This document shows, piece by piece, positions 13,170-24,200 of a stretch of DNA of 64,000 nucleotides. The DNA is from Aquanectria penicillioides. Its lineage: Eukaryota; Ascomycota; Sordariomycetes; Hypocreales; Nectriaceae. The position numbers and the translations under genes were made by a program. Position 1 is the first letter of the stretch. Each line of letters begins with the position of its first letter. The stretch covers positions 2,294,001 through 2,358,000 of the forward strand of contig PYIU01000003.1 in NCBI GenBank assembly GCA_003415625.1, read 5' to 3'. Below the pieces are notes generated by a model, which was given only the letters and a program-made list of their open reading frames with translations, did no database searches and had not been told where the DNA came from.

Positions 13170-14282
13170 ATGCGACTGTTACTCTCGACTTTTTGTGTGC
13201 TGGGCGCACTACATGTCCTCGGTGTGTCTGCAGATCCTGCGTGTATTGTAAGTCTGCATCTGATAGCTCCAAAAAAAAATCAACGGCTAGCTTCTGAAGC
13301 GCCTATGCTGATCGATGTTCGGGTAAAGGAGTCTTGCATACAGTCAACAGCAGCCAATCTTAGCCAGTTCCCAGGCTGTGCCAGTGCAGCAGATGGCGCT
13401 TGCTTGTGCAATAACTCCGGCTTCCAGACCGGTGTCCAAGAGTGTTCTAAGGGGAAATGTGATGCGGACATTCCCACTGTCATGGGCTATCTGAATGGTT
13501 CATCCAATCTTTGCCATGGTACGCCCGGATCCCCAGTGAATAGTTGAGTTTGAAGTTGATGCCCACAGGTGCTATTTCATCATCTGCCTCCACCGCCCCA
13601 TCTACTTCGGTAGGTGTGTCCTCGACAGTTGTCGCGACTACATCAATCGCCTCTACCTCTGTCGCCCCATCTAGTACAGCTCAGTTGAGCACCGCAGTCA
13701 GTTCATCTTCTGAACAACCGTTGTCGACCAACCTTCCCGTCTCTACGCGAACCCAGGTCTCTTCGTCCACTAAGATCGCTTTCACCACTTCATCCTCTGC
13801 TGTCCTGGAGCTAAGTGTATGCATTGCACCTTATCTCCTTAGTTCATTGTTAATGCTGTATTCAGGCTACTGCATCTGCTCTTAAGTCGCAGGCTACTGC
13901 ATCAGAGACTTCACCTGAAGATGATGCTGGTGCTAGTGCCTCTGCAACTTCGACAGCCGAACAGAACGAAAACCCATCAAAGTCGGGACTTACATCCGCT
14001 ACTCAAATTGGCATCGGGGTTGGAGTTGGAGCTGCCGTGCTCGCGATTGCAGGCGTGGCACTTTTCTTCCTCCTAAAGTCGCGTGAACGCAAGCAGGAAG
14101 AAGAAGAAAGTCACCGTGGCATTGGACTTGCGATTTCTGAGCCTCTTCCTGGAGGCGGAAGAGCGTATGCGTCATCCGGTGAACATGGGTCATTTCGCGA
14201 AAAGAACACATATGATGTGGAAATGATTTCTAATCGCTATGAAGACATGGTTCCACGGCAAACACCGAGGACTATGGTGTGA
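13170..14282 (+). CDS. CFEM-domain cell-surface membrane protein
   Basis: A 310-residue protein from exons 13170-13247, 13329-13518, 13569-13816 and 13866-14282. The first 20 or so residues (MRLLLSTFCVLGALHVLGVSA) are a signal peptide. A CFEM domain follows with the eight expected cysteines, including PGCASAADGACLC, VQECSKGKC and the last in SNLCH; it forms only when the 81-bp first intron is removed. Next comes a Ser/Thr-rich stalk of about 130 residues (likely O-mannosylated), one membrane span (IGIGVGVGAAVLAIAGVALFF) and a cytoplasmic tail of about 75 residues starting KSRERKQEEEE. CFEM proteins act at the cell wall or membrane, some binding haem or signalling. The cytoplasmic tail, instead of a GPI signal, argues for a sensor-like or receptor-like role, which is inference. 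Confidence 0.88.
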
Positions 14283-14738
14283 CAAGTAGAAGGAAGGAAA
14301 TGAAAATTGGGCTGAATTAAAAAACGGTTTATATGTTCAGACAGAGTGGCGTCACTTTTTGTGGCTCTTGTTTCTAGCTCACCTCCCTTCCTTAATCGAG
14401 CTGGTTCGGCCAGAACTTGGGGCTTCATAAGGAGTCATACGATTCTCCATCATTACTGTCATCGAGGTTTAACCCTATTGTTTAAAGCCGTTCACATGAT
14501 AATAGAGCTCCGTCATATGTGGTTGTTGAATTACCTTGTTGACCGACAAAGAAGCTTGTCCTTGTGCAGGTGAAGAGGGCAGCGTTGTTTATGTTACTGG
14601 GCTAATTTTGGCTCAACTGTGCAGCGATTCATTGTACATATCTTACAAGTTTCTTTGGGATCACAATGAAACCCCCAGCAATACCTAGCTTCCCCGAGTT
14701 TTCTTGTCCCGTTAAATGAACAGTACAGTGATAAAGCC
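14283..14738. other. Convergent gap between the CFEM gene and MRPL22
   Basis: 3' ends only; nothing else seen. Confidence 0.7.
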
Positions 14739-15880
14739 TTACCACGAATAGTATGGCCGTTGTCCATAGACAGGTCGGTTGGGTAGATGTACCCAGGGGC
14801 CCTTCTTAGCCTTCCTAGCCTCACGCTCGTCATATTCTCGAATTCTCGTCTTTTCTTCCTTGATCAAGATGGTCAAGCCTAAAACAATTAACGCCTGGTT
14901 GGGGAAGGGGAAGAATACATGTAACATACTTGTGCTGGGATGCTTTATAATACCCATCCTGCCACGACCTTTGTAGTCGATACTCTTCCCACGCCAAGGA
15001 CCTCGACCTACCCATGATTGGGCAATGTACAAGCGCGTCGGATCAGTGATTTCAACCCACTTGCCCTCATTGGTCTGAATCGTGCGAGGTTTGGTGAAGA
15101 CTTCACCATTGACCTGACCCAGACCCATGCCACGCTGCGCGACCGCTAGATCACGGGCCTCTTCTAGATAGTATTGCACTTCAGCAGCGAACTTTTTCTT
15201 GGACCATTGCATCTGTAAGATGGCATCGTCGACAGTTTTCCCGGAGATCTGACGGGCTAACATAACCAACTTCTTGACACTGGTCGGCATAAACTCGCTC
15301 TTGTGCAGAAGCTCACGCTCTGTCATTTTAACGCGCTCATCCTTGGTCAATCGACCGTTGCGACGGACCATTTGAATAACCTTCTTACGCTGCCAACGAA
15401 TGCGGCTGCGAGGATCTGGGTCCACAACCATGGCCATATTTTCCTTTGTTTTCTGCTCAACCTCCCCAGCACCGGGGGCAGTTTCAGTCGATTGGCCTTT
15501 CTGGTGGACCTCGATTTCGTCCTGGAAGATATTGTCCTCAACACCACTATACATGCTTCGTTCTAAGAACTGCTCGCGATTCTTCGGGTCATCCAACTGA
15601 GCCGTCACGAGGTCACCTGCGGCAGCTGAGTTCTCTTTACCACGACCCCATCCATTGAAGATGTTCCATTTGTATCGTCGTTGTTCTGAAGATCCGAGTG
15701 CGGCAGACCAGACGGGCGTTTGAGGGCTGGGAAGAGGATTTGGAGTAGCTGTTGCTGTGCGAGTGAGAAAACGATCATCAGTCAAGGCATGATGGCGGGA
15801 GCCAATTGAGCTCTGGTGAAGAGATACGAGTGCGACCTACCTGACAGCGCCAGCCGCCGTGCGGCTAGACGAAGACTCAT
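14739..15880 (-). CDS. MRPL22: Mitochondrial large-subunit ribosomal protein uL22m
   Basis: A protein of 334 residues from exons 15880-15841, 15754-14930 and 14878-14739. It is the mitochondrial homologue of bacterial L22, which lines the peptide exit tunnel. The core reads FMPTSVKKLVMLARQISGKTVDDAILQMQWSKKK (the L22 helix region) and later YIAQSWVGRGPWRG, then the beta-hook region KGRGRMGIIKHPSTS ahead of LTILIKEEKTRIRE. The start is placed at MSLRLAARRLALS, a basic amphipathic presequence joined through an 86-bp intron with a TTGACTGA branch site; this gives a clean in-frame fusion to ATATPNPLPSP. The last intron is 51 bp and happens to be in frame, so retention would insert 17 residues without a stop. 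It is head-to-head with COX9 across 302 bp. Confidence 0.93.
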
Positions 15881-16182
15881 GGCACCAGGTGTTGTCCGGA
15901 TCTGTGAGAGGACCCAAGTCTCGCTGTTTGTTCTGGACCTTGGCAATTTGGTCGGATAGGCACAAGAGTACGTCTCGAGCAGTCCAGATCTTTTTGCCAA
16001 TTCCCGGTGTTCAGCCGACAGCGTGAGTTCCCGAGTGCACGTGACCCAAGGCTTTAGCGCGATTAACATCAGGCCATCCTCAAGATGAACTCACATCCTC
16101 ACGATCACATCGAAACCCTCGGTACCCGCCTCATACCTCCGCTCCTTCGCTCAAATCGCATCGCAAAAGGAAAATATTTAAA
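15881..16182 (+). promoter_or_regulatory. Shared bidirectional promoter of MRPL22 and COX9
   Basis: The 302 bp between the two divergent start codons must hold both 5' leaders and both promoters. It contains CACGTGAC at 16038-16045, the core recognised by Cbf1-type bHLH factors in other ascomycetes. Both genes serve mitochondrial function, so shared control is plausible, but factor binding is inference. Confidence 0.6.
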
Positions 16183-16667
16183 ATGGCCGTCCGTCCCATT
16201 ACCGGTGTACGTTTTTCATGACTCAATGGCTGGAACGGTGCAGCGACGACCGGGCCAGAGGAACTTTGAGAGAGCTTTTCGTGGACTGACGTTCTGACAG
16301 ATGCTCCGACGAAACCTCGTCTTGGACCTTAGCATTGCTCTTGGTAGGTCACCTATTGTTATGAACCTGTCGAATTGAGTACATGATGTCTGGCTTGGCT
16401 GGGGAACACTCTGGGAGGATGGTTCTCGAGGACGCTGACACTCGCTGTGACGTGGTTGGTGGGAGCAATGTGCTGACCCAGATCGCAGGCTCCGGCTTCG
16501 CCATGGCCAATGTCTTTTGGTATGTGGATGTGTTTAATAACTAAACTACGCCATATGCAGTGACTGATGATCATGACAGGTACGGCTACCACATGCCTCG
16601 TACGGAGGCCCGCGACAACCACTACGTCAAGCTGGAGGCCGAGCGCGCCGCCCAAAAGGACCAGTAA
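16183..16667 (+). CDS. COX9: Cytochrome c oxidase subunit VIIa / Cox9
   Basis: A 61-residue protein assembled from four tiny exons, 16183-16206, 16301-16343, 16489-16519 and 16580-16667. The product begins MAVRPITGMLRRNLVLDLSIALG, has one membrane span ending FAMANVFWYGYHMP, and ends in a charged tail EARDNHYVKLEAERAAQKDQ. Layout and length match yeast Cox9 (MAIAPITG start, about 60 residues, one span), a small structural subunit of complex IV in the inner mitochondrial membrane. All three introns have GT/AG borders (GTACGT, GTAGGT, GTATGT donors). The exons are too short to be found as open frames, which is why gene finders may miss it. It shares a short promoter region with MRPL22. Confidence 0.9.
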
Positions 16668-17354
16668 AGAGGGATCCTACCAACATTCAATTGCAAAGGC
16701 ATTGGTGATGGTTGGAGGGGAAGTGTCCCGAAGTTTCGTTTGTCATGTCGCTGGATAGAAGAACAAAATACCAAGGCTTCATCTGAGGCGGTCGCCGGAC
16801 AATCTGTACAATAGGCAAGGGCAACCAAGTCAACATGTGCTTTGATTACAAATTCATGTGCCACCGAGTAGTGAAATGACATTGTGATAGTACTCGGTGC
16901 CCAATTCCCATGGCATTCTAGCGTTGCCAACTCTGAATGCCATGGCCTGCTCACGCTGCTGAGAGTTTCCGCCACGAGTTAGGTGGTAAGTGTGATCTCA
17001 CCTGATTAGTGCAACCCTGTGTTTCCGTGATCCTGCCAGGCCCGATATACCTGCACCATGCCATTCGCACCGTCCAGGGGAGAGAGCGATATAAATGAAG
17101 CCGTGCCTGGTCTATAGTGCCTCTGTTGTTTCAGTGCGTCAATCAGGGAAAAGCCCGGGGTCTACGTGACTGTCAAATATGCCGACGCCAAGGCTTGATT
17201 TGGATTATCTTATTTCCAACACTAAACAGGGTCTAAAGTGAATATTTGTCCGCCCCTTCTATGATAAATATCTGACTAGGGGATTCTCTGTGCATTGGTG
17301 CCTTCAATTGGTTGCCTAACGTGGAATGACGTCGATCTGAAGCCCATGACGCGG
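16668..17354. other. Convergent gap between COX9 and SOM1
   Basis: 3' ends of both genes; no coding signal. Confidence 0.7.
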
Positions 17355-17810
17355 TCACCGAGGTGTGTCGGGAGAGTTCCAACCCGATGACCAGTGGTAG
17401 TGCTGTGGGGGTTTTGGCACAGTGGTGTTGGCAGCGTTACTACTTTCTTTCTGGGCTGCGGCCGTTGAATATTCCTTCCCCTCCCACGCGGTCGTTTCAA
17501 CCACGAAAGTACCTTTTCTGTCTGTGCACCTTCAACATCGTGCAGCATTAGCAACATCAGGTCACATGGGTAAGGCCAAAAAAAAGACTTACTTGCGGAA
17601 GAGACGGTCAACGGCATAGCATTGAACAGCGCTATTCCACTTTATTGGCTCTTTTATTTCACACTTGTACTGCAACATTTCGAGAAGCTTGCAATCGTCA
17701 AGGTCAACGTTGTGGTGGCCACCTTCGAGTTTACGCTTGCGACCTTTGAGGTCGACCTGGACACGATCGGGTAGCTCGGAGGCGTGGAATACTTGACTGG
17801 GGTATCCCAT
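17355..17810 (-). CDS. SOM1: Som1-like subunit of the mitochondrial inner membrane peptidase
   Basis: A 130-residue protein from exons 17810-17593 and 17529-17355, joined over a 63-bp intron (GTAAGT donor). Key stretches are VFHASELPDRVQ near the N-terminus, then DLDDCKLLEMLQYKCEI, a cysteine and VDRLFRKC, then GTFVVETTAWEG, which together are the signature of the Som1 family. In yeast Som1 helps the Imp1/Imp2 peptidase process intermembrane-space proteins. The stop is TGA at 17355-17357. The start at 17810 (MGYPSQVFH) is the first methionine before the conserved region; a short further exon upstream cannot be excluded. The gene starts 45 bp from the start of the XRCC2-like gene on the other strand. 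Confidence 0.82.
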
Positions 17811-17855
17811 TGCAGAAATTTCTTCCTTGCCGAGGTCCTTTGCGCGACGAGAAGA

Positions 17856-18079
17856 ATGGAGGCTGCCACGGGAGTGCGATTGTTAGGCGAGGTTGAAGAG
17901 ACGAGTCTAGAGGAGGTGAGTTTCGGTGACTGACTTACGTGGGTCTAAGCTTTTTTTTCCTGGGGCAGGCCACTCACTCTACGACCATCACCTGCGTCAA
18001 TCTAGTGCAACGCCAGCCATTCAATGTATCAAGAGAGCAGCACTTTCTCTGCTCAAGTGAGTAGTATTACACCAAAAAG

Positions 18080-18112
<33 letters not shown>

Positions 18113-18959
18113 CAAGAAAAAACAAACCATCTAGCCAGTAGAGTGGAATCACTGGGTCTGATCTGACTTTTCCGATCATAGAATTCGTCTCTATGGTGCA
18201 ATTGCTTTGTGATAGCTTCTGCCAGAATGTTGCTAACAATAAAAAAATATGATACAGGTTCTTCGTGGGGTTCGCTCAGCGCTCGCACTAGATCTGACAT
18301 CTCTCAACCACGGCGCATCATTACGGGGTCAAGTTCAGGGGCCGAAGCAGACACACATTCCAAGTTTGGACCAAATAGCGGCTTGCCACTTTCAATCCAC
18401 AAAATCTTCCAACTTGAGTTTGTCTGGGCGCAAGTCTCCCTTAATTTACAGGCTCGTCTCATCCCTGGTTAGCCCCCCATATGCGCACACGTTGTTCATT
18501 ATCGATCTGGAAGGTCGTTTTGACCCGACTCGACTGACTTGCCATGAAATGAATTTACGCCACATCTACGTTCAGACACCCTCCCGTGGCAGCCAGGAAC
18601 GCCTCAGGGCCCTGATAGTCGAGGCAGAGAGTTTTATGCTTTATGGGAACTGTTCATATGTGAGTGCTGCACGACAGTGGTGGGGCACTGTGGTCTTGGG
18701 TGGGCTTGGTGCTGGTGATATTTCGGCAAGCTGGAAGGGCTGGTTGCGTGTTGATCGAGAGCATACACGAGGCTTCACGCTCGAAACCAGTGCGGATGAG
18801 GCCTTGCAGCAGCGGCGTCGCCGTCAAGATGCGGTGGAAACTACTGGTTGGATAGCCAATTCAGAATGGGGAAGCTTCTTGTTCAATGAGCTATATTGTG
18901 AAAACAAGAATGGTGAGCATAAGAAAACCAAAGGAGAGGGTCAAAGAGAAGGCCTATGA
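17856..18959 (+). CDS. RecA/Rad51-paralogue-like protein (XRCC2-like), gene model uncertain
   Basis: The 3' half (from about 18450) is one open frame with HTLFIIDLEGRFDPTRL (Walker-B-like strand and following loop), RHIYVQTP, QWWGTVVLGGLGAGD and WKGWLRVDREHTRGF, which resembles fungal XRCC2-type RecA-fold proteins. The first exon appears to be 17856 onward (MEAATGVRLLGEVEETSLEE), then an exon near 17969 reading YDHHLRQSSATPAIQCIKRAALSLL. Between them and the 3' half I cannot build a clean model: no good P-loop is in frame, a GRKSPLIYRLVSS segment is reached only by changing frame near 18430, and a 31-T run sits at 18082-18112, probably in an intron. It may be intact with several small introns, carry an indel, or be decaying. 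The family assignment is by remembered pattern and would repair DNA by homologous recombination. Confidence 0.45.
18082..18112. repeat. Poly-T run (31 T)
   Basis: An uninterrupted run of 31 T inside the likely intron of the XRCC2-like gene. Its length is likely to be unstable and also hard to sequence exactly. Confidence 0.95.
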
Positions 18960-19767
18960 GGTACAAACGGTATAAGTCTCACAGTGAATGTTGAAAATAA
19001 GGTGATGCGTCGTTCGTCGGCTCTAGGATGGGGCCGAGATGAGATACATGGTGTGAATTAGGAGAAAATAGTGAAGAAGCCAAGATGAATGTATCGATTC
19101 AGCAAATCCCCTGTGGATTCCTCACGTATAGACGACATCGGATGTGAAGTTTTTCATGTTTCGGGATATATTTCCTTAGTTTCTAGCAATAAATAAATCT
19201 CGTTACGGTAATGGCACATACATTTATTTAGGTTCCGATGGGCAATTCACTTGTCGAGGGCTGATCAATCCATTGGGTATAACCATGTAGTTTCGTCGTT
19301 GACACTGAGTTTTAGTCTTCTATTCCATGTATCTCAAAGCACCAAGAAAATATTTTCAATTTCTATCGAGAAACAATCTTGCATGTAATCTTAGATCAGC
19401 GATGTGATGCTCATCAGGGGTATAAAGATGTGCTACTGCATCATGGAGACGAAGGATAATAGCCCCGCTTAAAGAAAAAAAAACCATTACACGCTGTGGC
19501 AGTCTATGGTCTATGCAGCCTCATGGTTGCTGCAGTTGTGTATAGTTTTTCGTCTGCAAAGAGTTGTAGATGCAGATGAGGTCATTTCGAGCCCACTTGA
19601 CATAAGAAATACCGAAATTCCAATAAAACTTCGGAATGAAACTTGACCCAAGCCATCAAAACTACCTTCGCGAGAAACGAAGATATAATGAAGAGCGAAA
19701 AAAAAAAAAACATGGAATATAATGCCGAAAAAATCGGCATGGTACAAAGTCAAAGGACATCGGGGAC
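18960..19767. other. Convergent gap between the XRCC2-like and HAD genes
   Basis: AT-rich 3' regions; no coding signal. Confidence 0.7.
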
Positions 19768-21238
19768 CTACATGTTGATGCCATCCATGTCCACAATGGC
19801 GGTGCCGTTGTTGCAGACAGACTCGATAAGACTATCGACTTTGGTAGCCCCAGCAGCGGTGGCCATCTTAGCCATCTCACGTTTGATACCGTGATTCACA
19901 GCATCTAGAACAGTTTCGACGGTAATGCGGGGCTCATAAGCGGGTTTAGTGCCCTCCTGATAAACACCTGTCTTGACCAGGATACTATACCAGTCATTAT
20001 CGGCCTCCTGATTGACAGCATTTGTGCCGCGAATGTCACTCTCGGGGGTGTCGCCGACGAAGTAGACGGTTTCTGGAGGAGCGACGAGGCCATGCTCGGA
20101 ATTGCGCCACTGACCCATGAGACGAGAGGCAAACTCAAAGGTCGAGACCTGAGGCTTGCCGAAGGCGTGGGTGTGCAAGAGGCCAGTGCCATTGGTCAGA
20201 TCCTTGAAGGTGACCTCAAACATGCGGCGGAGAGCACCCATACCGAGTCGGACGTGCTCATGGGCAGCAGACCAGACGACGTCGTTATGTGAGAAGTAGA
20301 AAGGAGGTCCCTCGTCAAACGTATCGCTACGGGTGCCTAAGCGGCCACCCTTAGACATAGCCAGATCAAGCATTATCTGGATGTCGCCAGCCCAGTCACG
20401 AGAGTCCGCGAAGACGAAGACGGCATCAATTGTAACATCGGAAAAGTCCCGCTCCCGTGAGTTAGCATGCTCCTCAGCGGTCAGTTTCCGGAAGGGAGTT
20501 GTGGCAGCATCGTGCTTGATAATGTCCCCAGGAGTGACAACATCTTTGAAGCCGTAACCCTCTGCAACTAATCGGCACTTTTCCCCCTCGCCGCCAATGA
20601 CTAGGACAGTACCGTATTTCTCAGCCATCTCGCGCATGGGAGTGTGGCCACAGATGAACTGTCCAGGCTTGATATCGCAGAGAAGCTGCTTGGAAAGGTC
20701 TTGGCAACGCTCTTCTTCGGTCTTGCCCCCACCATTGGTGAGGAAGATGTGAGGTCTGCAGCTGATACGTTAGTGCGCTGTCATTCATGCAAATCAAAGT
20801 CACGATGCTTCGGTTTTGTGGAGCTTCCCCCCCCCCAAGAAAAATAATATCCGGGGTGAGTGGATCGTTATTAAAGAACAAACGCACGGGGTGTGTGAAA
20901 GGATTGCAAGGGTAATCAACTGACATTTTGATGCCATATTCATTGTCCCCGTTAAGGACCTTCATCGTCTCGATGGCTTCGGGAATGGCTCGACCACCAC
21001 GGACAAGTACGCCATCAATGTCGAAGGCAAAGACGAATCGGTCGGCGACACGCTGGTCGGCCGGAGGGGAGATTGGTGAAGGAGGAGCCTGGAGGCTGGC
21101 GATGCTGGCACTCGAGCTGCTTGACACTAGTTCAGGAGAGCCAGGAATAGACGAGGGTATGTCCATATTGTCAACCTCCTGCTTGGCAGCCATAACACCC
21201 CTAAAGAACTCGGTCGAAGCAGGTAATTGCTGAGCCAT
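19768..21238 (-). CDS. HAD-superfamily hydrolase, CECR5/YKR070W family
   Basis: A 433-residue protein from exons 21238-20925 and 20755-19768 with a 169-bp intron (GTCAGT donor). HAD motifs are visible in order: motif I FAFDIDGVLVRGG with the two aspartates, motif II in FLTNGGGKTEEER (formed across the splice, KIPHIFLTNGG), and motif IV VYFVGDTPESDIRGTNAV. A conserved GHTPMREM segment lies between motifs I and II plus cap. The order and the spacing fit class-IIA HAD phosphatases of the human HDHD5 (CECR5) and yeast YKR070W group, whose natural substrate is not settled; yeast and human members are mitochondrial. The N-terminal 65 residues are Ser/Pro-rich and low in order. The gene faces away from lraA over a 3.7-kb gap. 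Confidence 0.9.
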
Positions 21239-24200
21239 CTTGGTCGAGTTTGATAGTGACTTGAAGGAAGTTGAAAAATGGGAGTCCAGCTCCAGAGACC
21301 TTGCTACTGACTAGGCACGCACAGGTGGGGCGGAAACAACAGGTAGCAGTCAAGTTGAAAGGGAGTCCGACACAATCAGTCTCGAAGTCCTGGAAACCAG
21401 GGGTAGCAAGAATAGACTTATAGGAGACAGAGACGGTAAGATGGAGAATCGGATGAAGCGAATGTTCTACCGTCCAGAACGGTGGGAGATATCTGGGCCT
21501 TTATAGATTTACCCTGACTCCGAACTGTGCATTGCCCCGACTGCTCATGGTACTTCAAACAAGAGAGAGGCGTAGAGGATGCGAATAATTGTGGGTTTGA
21601 CCTGCACCGTCATGTTTGGACGGCCTTCGCTGCCTGGTTGATGGTGGTTCTCTGACAGTCCGCAGTCCACAATTCAGCTAATACGAAAGAACCCTCCAAT
21701 CCAAGCCATTTCCCGTGGCCGTGGCGAGGTTTTTCGATATCCACCAGGCGGCGGCTGGGTTCCACAATAGAGGGTTTTTTTCTCTTGGTCCTGCTCGCGT
21801 GTTGTAAAACTCTCGGGGTATGAGGTAAGGGGTGGCAGGTAACCCATAGGGACGATGACGACGGAGGTTGGATTCTTTTTCCGCTGGTGGCCAAGGGATG
21901 GAACAGCAGGTACTTGATTCAGCAGCCGAACTTGGTCACCATTACATGCTGATGTGTTTGAAAGGGGTGTGCTAAGATGTCTTGAGTACTAGGTGGCCTT
22001 GTAGGTCTCCGTCAAAGACGGCGGCACGGGCGGGTCGATTATTTCACAAACGCCGCCGCCGCACCAACTTTGACTTATTAGGCCTCCGGCCAGACACACC
22101 CCCTCCTATGCTGGCCCTGGTTCCTAACGGGGCTCTGTGACGCACGTAGGGCGGCGAGGGGTGTGAGCTTGTGCTCCGTTATGGGATGGTACTTGGCGGA
22201 TCCCTCTGATGGCGATGACTTCTCCGTGTTGGAAGTAACTGAATAGCGCACAACGCCCATCGTCCTAAGTGGGTCTGATGTCAATTCCCGGTCTGGAACT
22301 ACAAGGTATGCTGCCGTCATCAAGCCTCGATAACGACTCGTCGTTGATTTCAAGGTTCCGTGGGAAAGAGTCGCGGCGGTTCTTCCGACTGCGGCAACGC
22401 CCTCAACTGCCATACTGCACGGCTTGCTATCTTTTCCTGATGTTTAGCGATCTGCTGCATAACAGGGTGTGGACCCTGAGGCTCAGTGTGCCAGCCATGA
22501 AGCCAATTAGAATTCCCTTCAAACACATCCCCATGGTCATGGAGGGAACACATCTGGCTAGTTACAGGGGGTGTTCCTGGTCAATTGGATGGAAGCCGTA
22601 ATTACGGGGACAGGTCCAACGCACCGTCAAGGATTGCACAGGACGGTACTCCCTACATAGTACATAGTGCACAGTATATACGGAGTAGAGAGAGGTAAGA
22701 CGGCTCCCCTTGCCCATTATGGGCTCCACCACACCACCCAGCCAAGAGTTCGGGAGGGGCATGCGCACTGCGGCACCATGCTCCCACATAAGATACGGTG
22801 TCCCGCGCCGTTGTCCAGTCAGTCTGGGGACTCGAGGACGGTGGAATCGGCCAAGGGAACCGGTTGCCGCCCATTCTCCAACCAAGTGCGTCAGATAGCC
22901 TGCAACTTACTGTGGCACACCAGTGCATTATGCACGATGTCAAAGCCTGCACGAGCGAGCACATAAGCCGTCAGATACTCTCTCCAGCGTCGGCCTCAGA
23001 AACACAGCAAACCCACAGTGACGTCAGGCTTTACCCACCGCAATAGCCCCCGTCCCAGCCCAAGCCCCGCCGGTCCGAAAGGGCCTACCCTATCAGCCGT
23101 GCCGACCGGCCCCACTATCGCGGCCTTTGGCTTTGGACCCCGGGAACATTCGGGCCAAACTGCTCTGTTAAAAGGGAGAGAGCCTGCCAGGTCCGACACG
23201 GTTCTTCGTTGTGCAACCGCTGCGCTGTTCAGCTCAAAATACAAACCTTCCGTTTTATTGGGGGAGGGAAGGGAGTTTGAAATGTGTCATAAATCTCAAT
23301 TGTCTTGCTTGGACTCCCAAGACATTTATCAGCAAGCCCTCTTCTCGAAGGTACTACTCACTTTCCTCCGTTCACAATTGCGTCCCCCGATTTCCCCTCT
23401 GTATCGACCGGTTCCTTTTGCCTCGGGTTCATCTCTACAAACCGTTGTGTCATGTTTTCAATCTACCTAGGGCATCTAGAAACGATTGAATGGACAATGA
23501 GCGCGTCTAATACTGCATGGGTGTTCTACTTGGCCGAAAGTGGTTTCTCCTATCTCCGTTCTCTCACCTGCACGGTGCACTCGAAAGGGGGGGGGTTAAG
23601 CAAAAGGCTCATCAGTCAAGGAAGGCCCTCCTGACCATCGCAAACACAGCAGACAAACCGAGGGGCATCGTCAACTTAGACATGATTGTTCCAATTTGCC
23701 AGTTCTGCTCGCTTTTGGGTAGAACGCCTCGCTCGGTCCTTTTTCCCCTAGTATACCAACCTTGTCACCCTCTCATACCCTGCACATATTCCTTCGTTCC
23801 TCGGCCTCTTCCCGGGGTTGCTTGTTTGCGGACGATGCAATGACTCGTCCCATGGATCTGTGGGAACCCGTCTATTCTATCGGTAGTTCCAACCCCCTGT
23901 CAATGTCTTTGTTTCACCAGAACAATGTACCATACCACCATGCACCGCGTGGCTCCTCAACACCAACAACAGATATCCCTGCATTTTGGTCCAACACGGG
24001 TTGTCAATTGTGGGGGAGTGTGAGTTCTCAAGGGAGGGATGCGAGCAGACGGGGGTGGGATTAGAGGGTGGGGTTAATGTCAGCATCAATAGCCATTACG
24101 GTACGAATGTGCGCGACGCTCTCCTGTACGCGACCCGTTGACCATCGTCAGATGGCCGACGTCTTAACAAGAAGGTTTCATTATGTGGGAGACGTCAAGT

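Noticed and set aside
12375..13297. Plus-strand frames of 160 and 193 codons ahead of the CFEM start
   Set aside because: They come from the CT-rich leader (Ser/Phe/Pro/Leu-rich text) and are out of frame with the CFEM protein.
22269..24064. Several 80-150 codon frames between the HAD gene and lraA
   Set aside because: No conserved text, frames overlap one another on both strands, and no intron model joins them.
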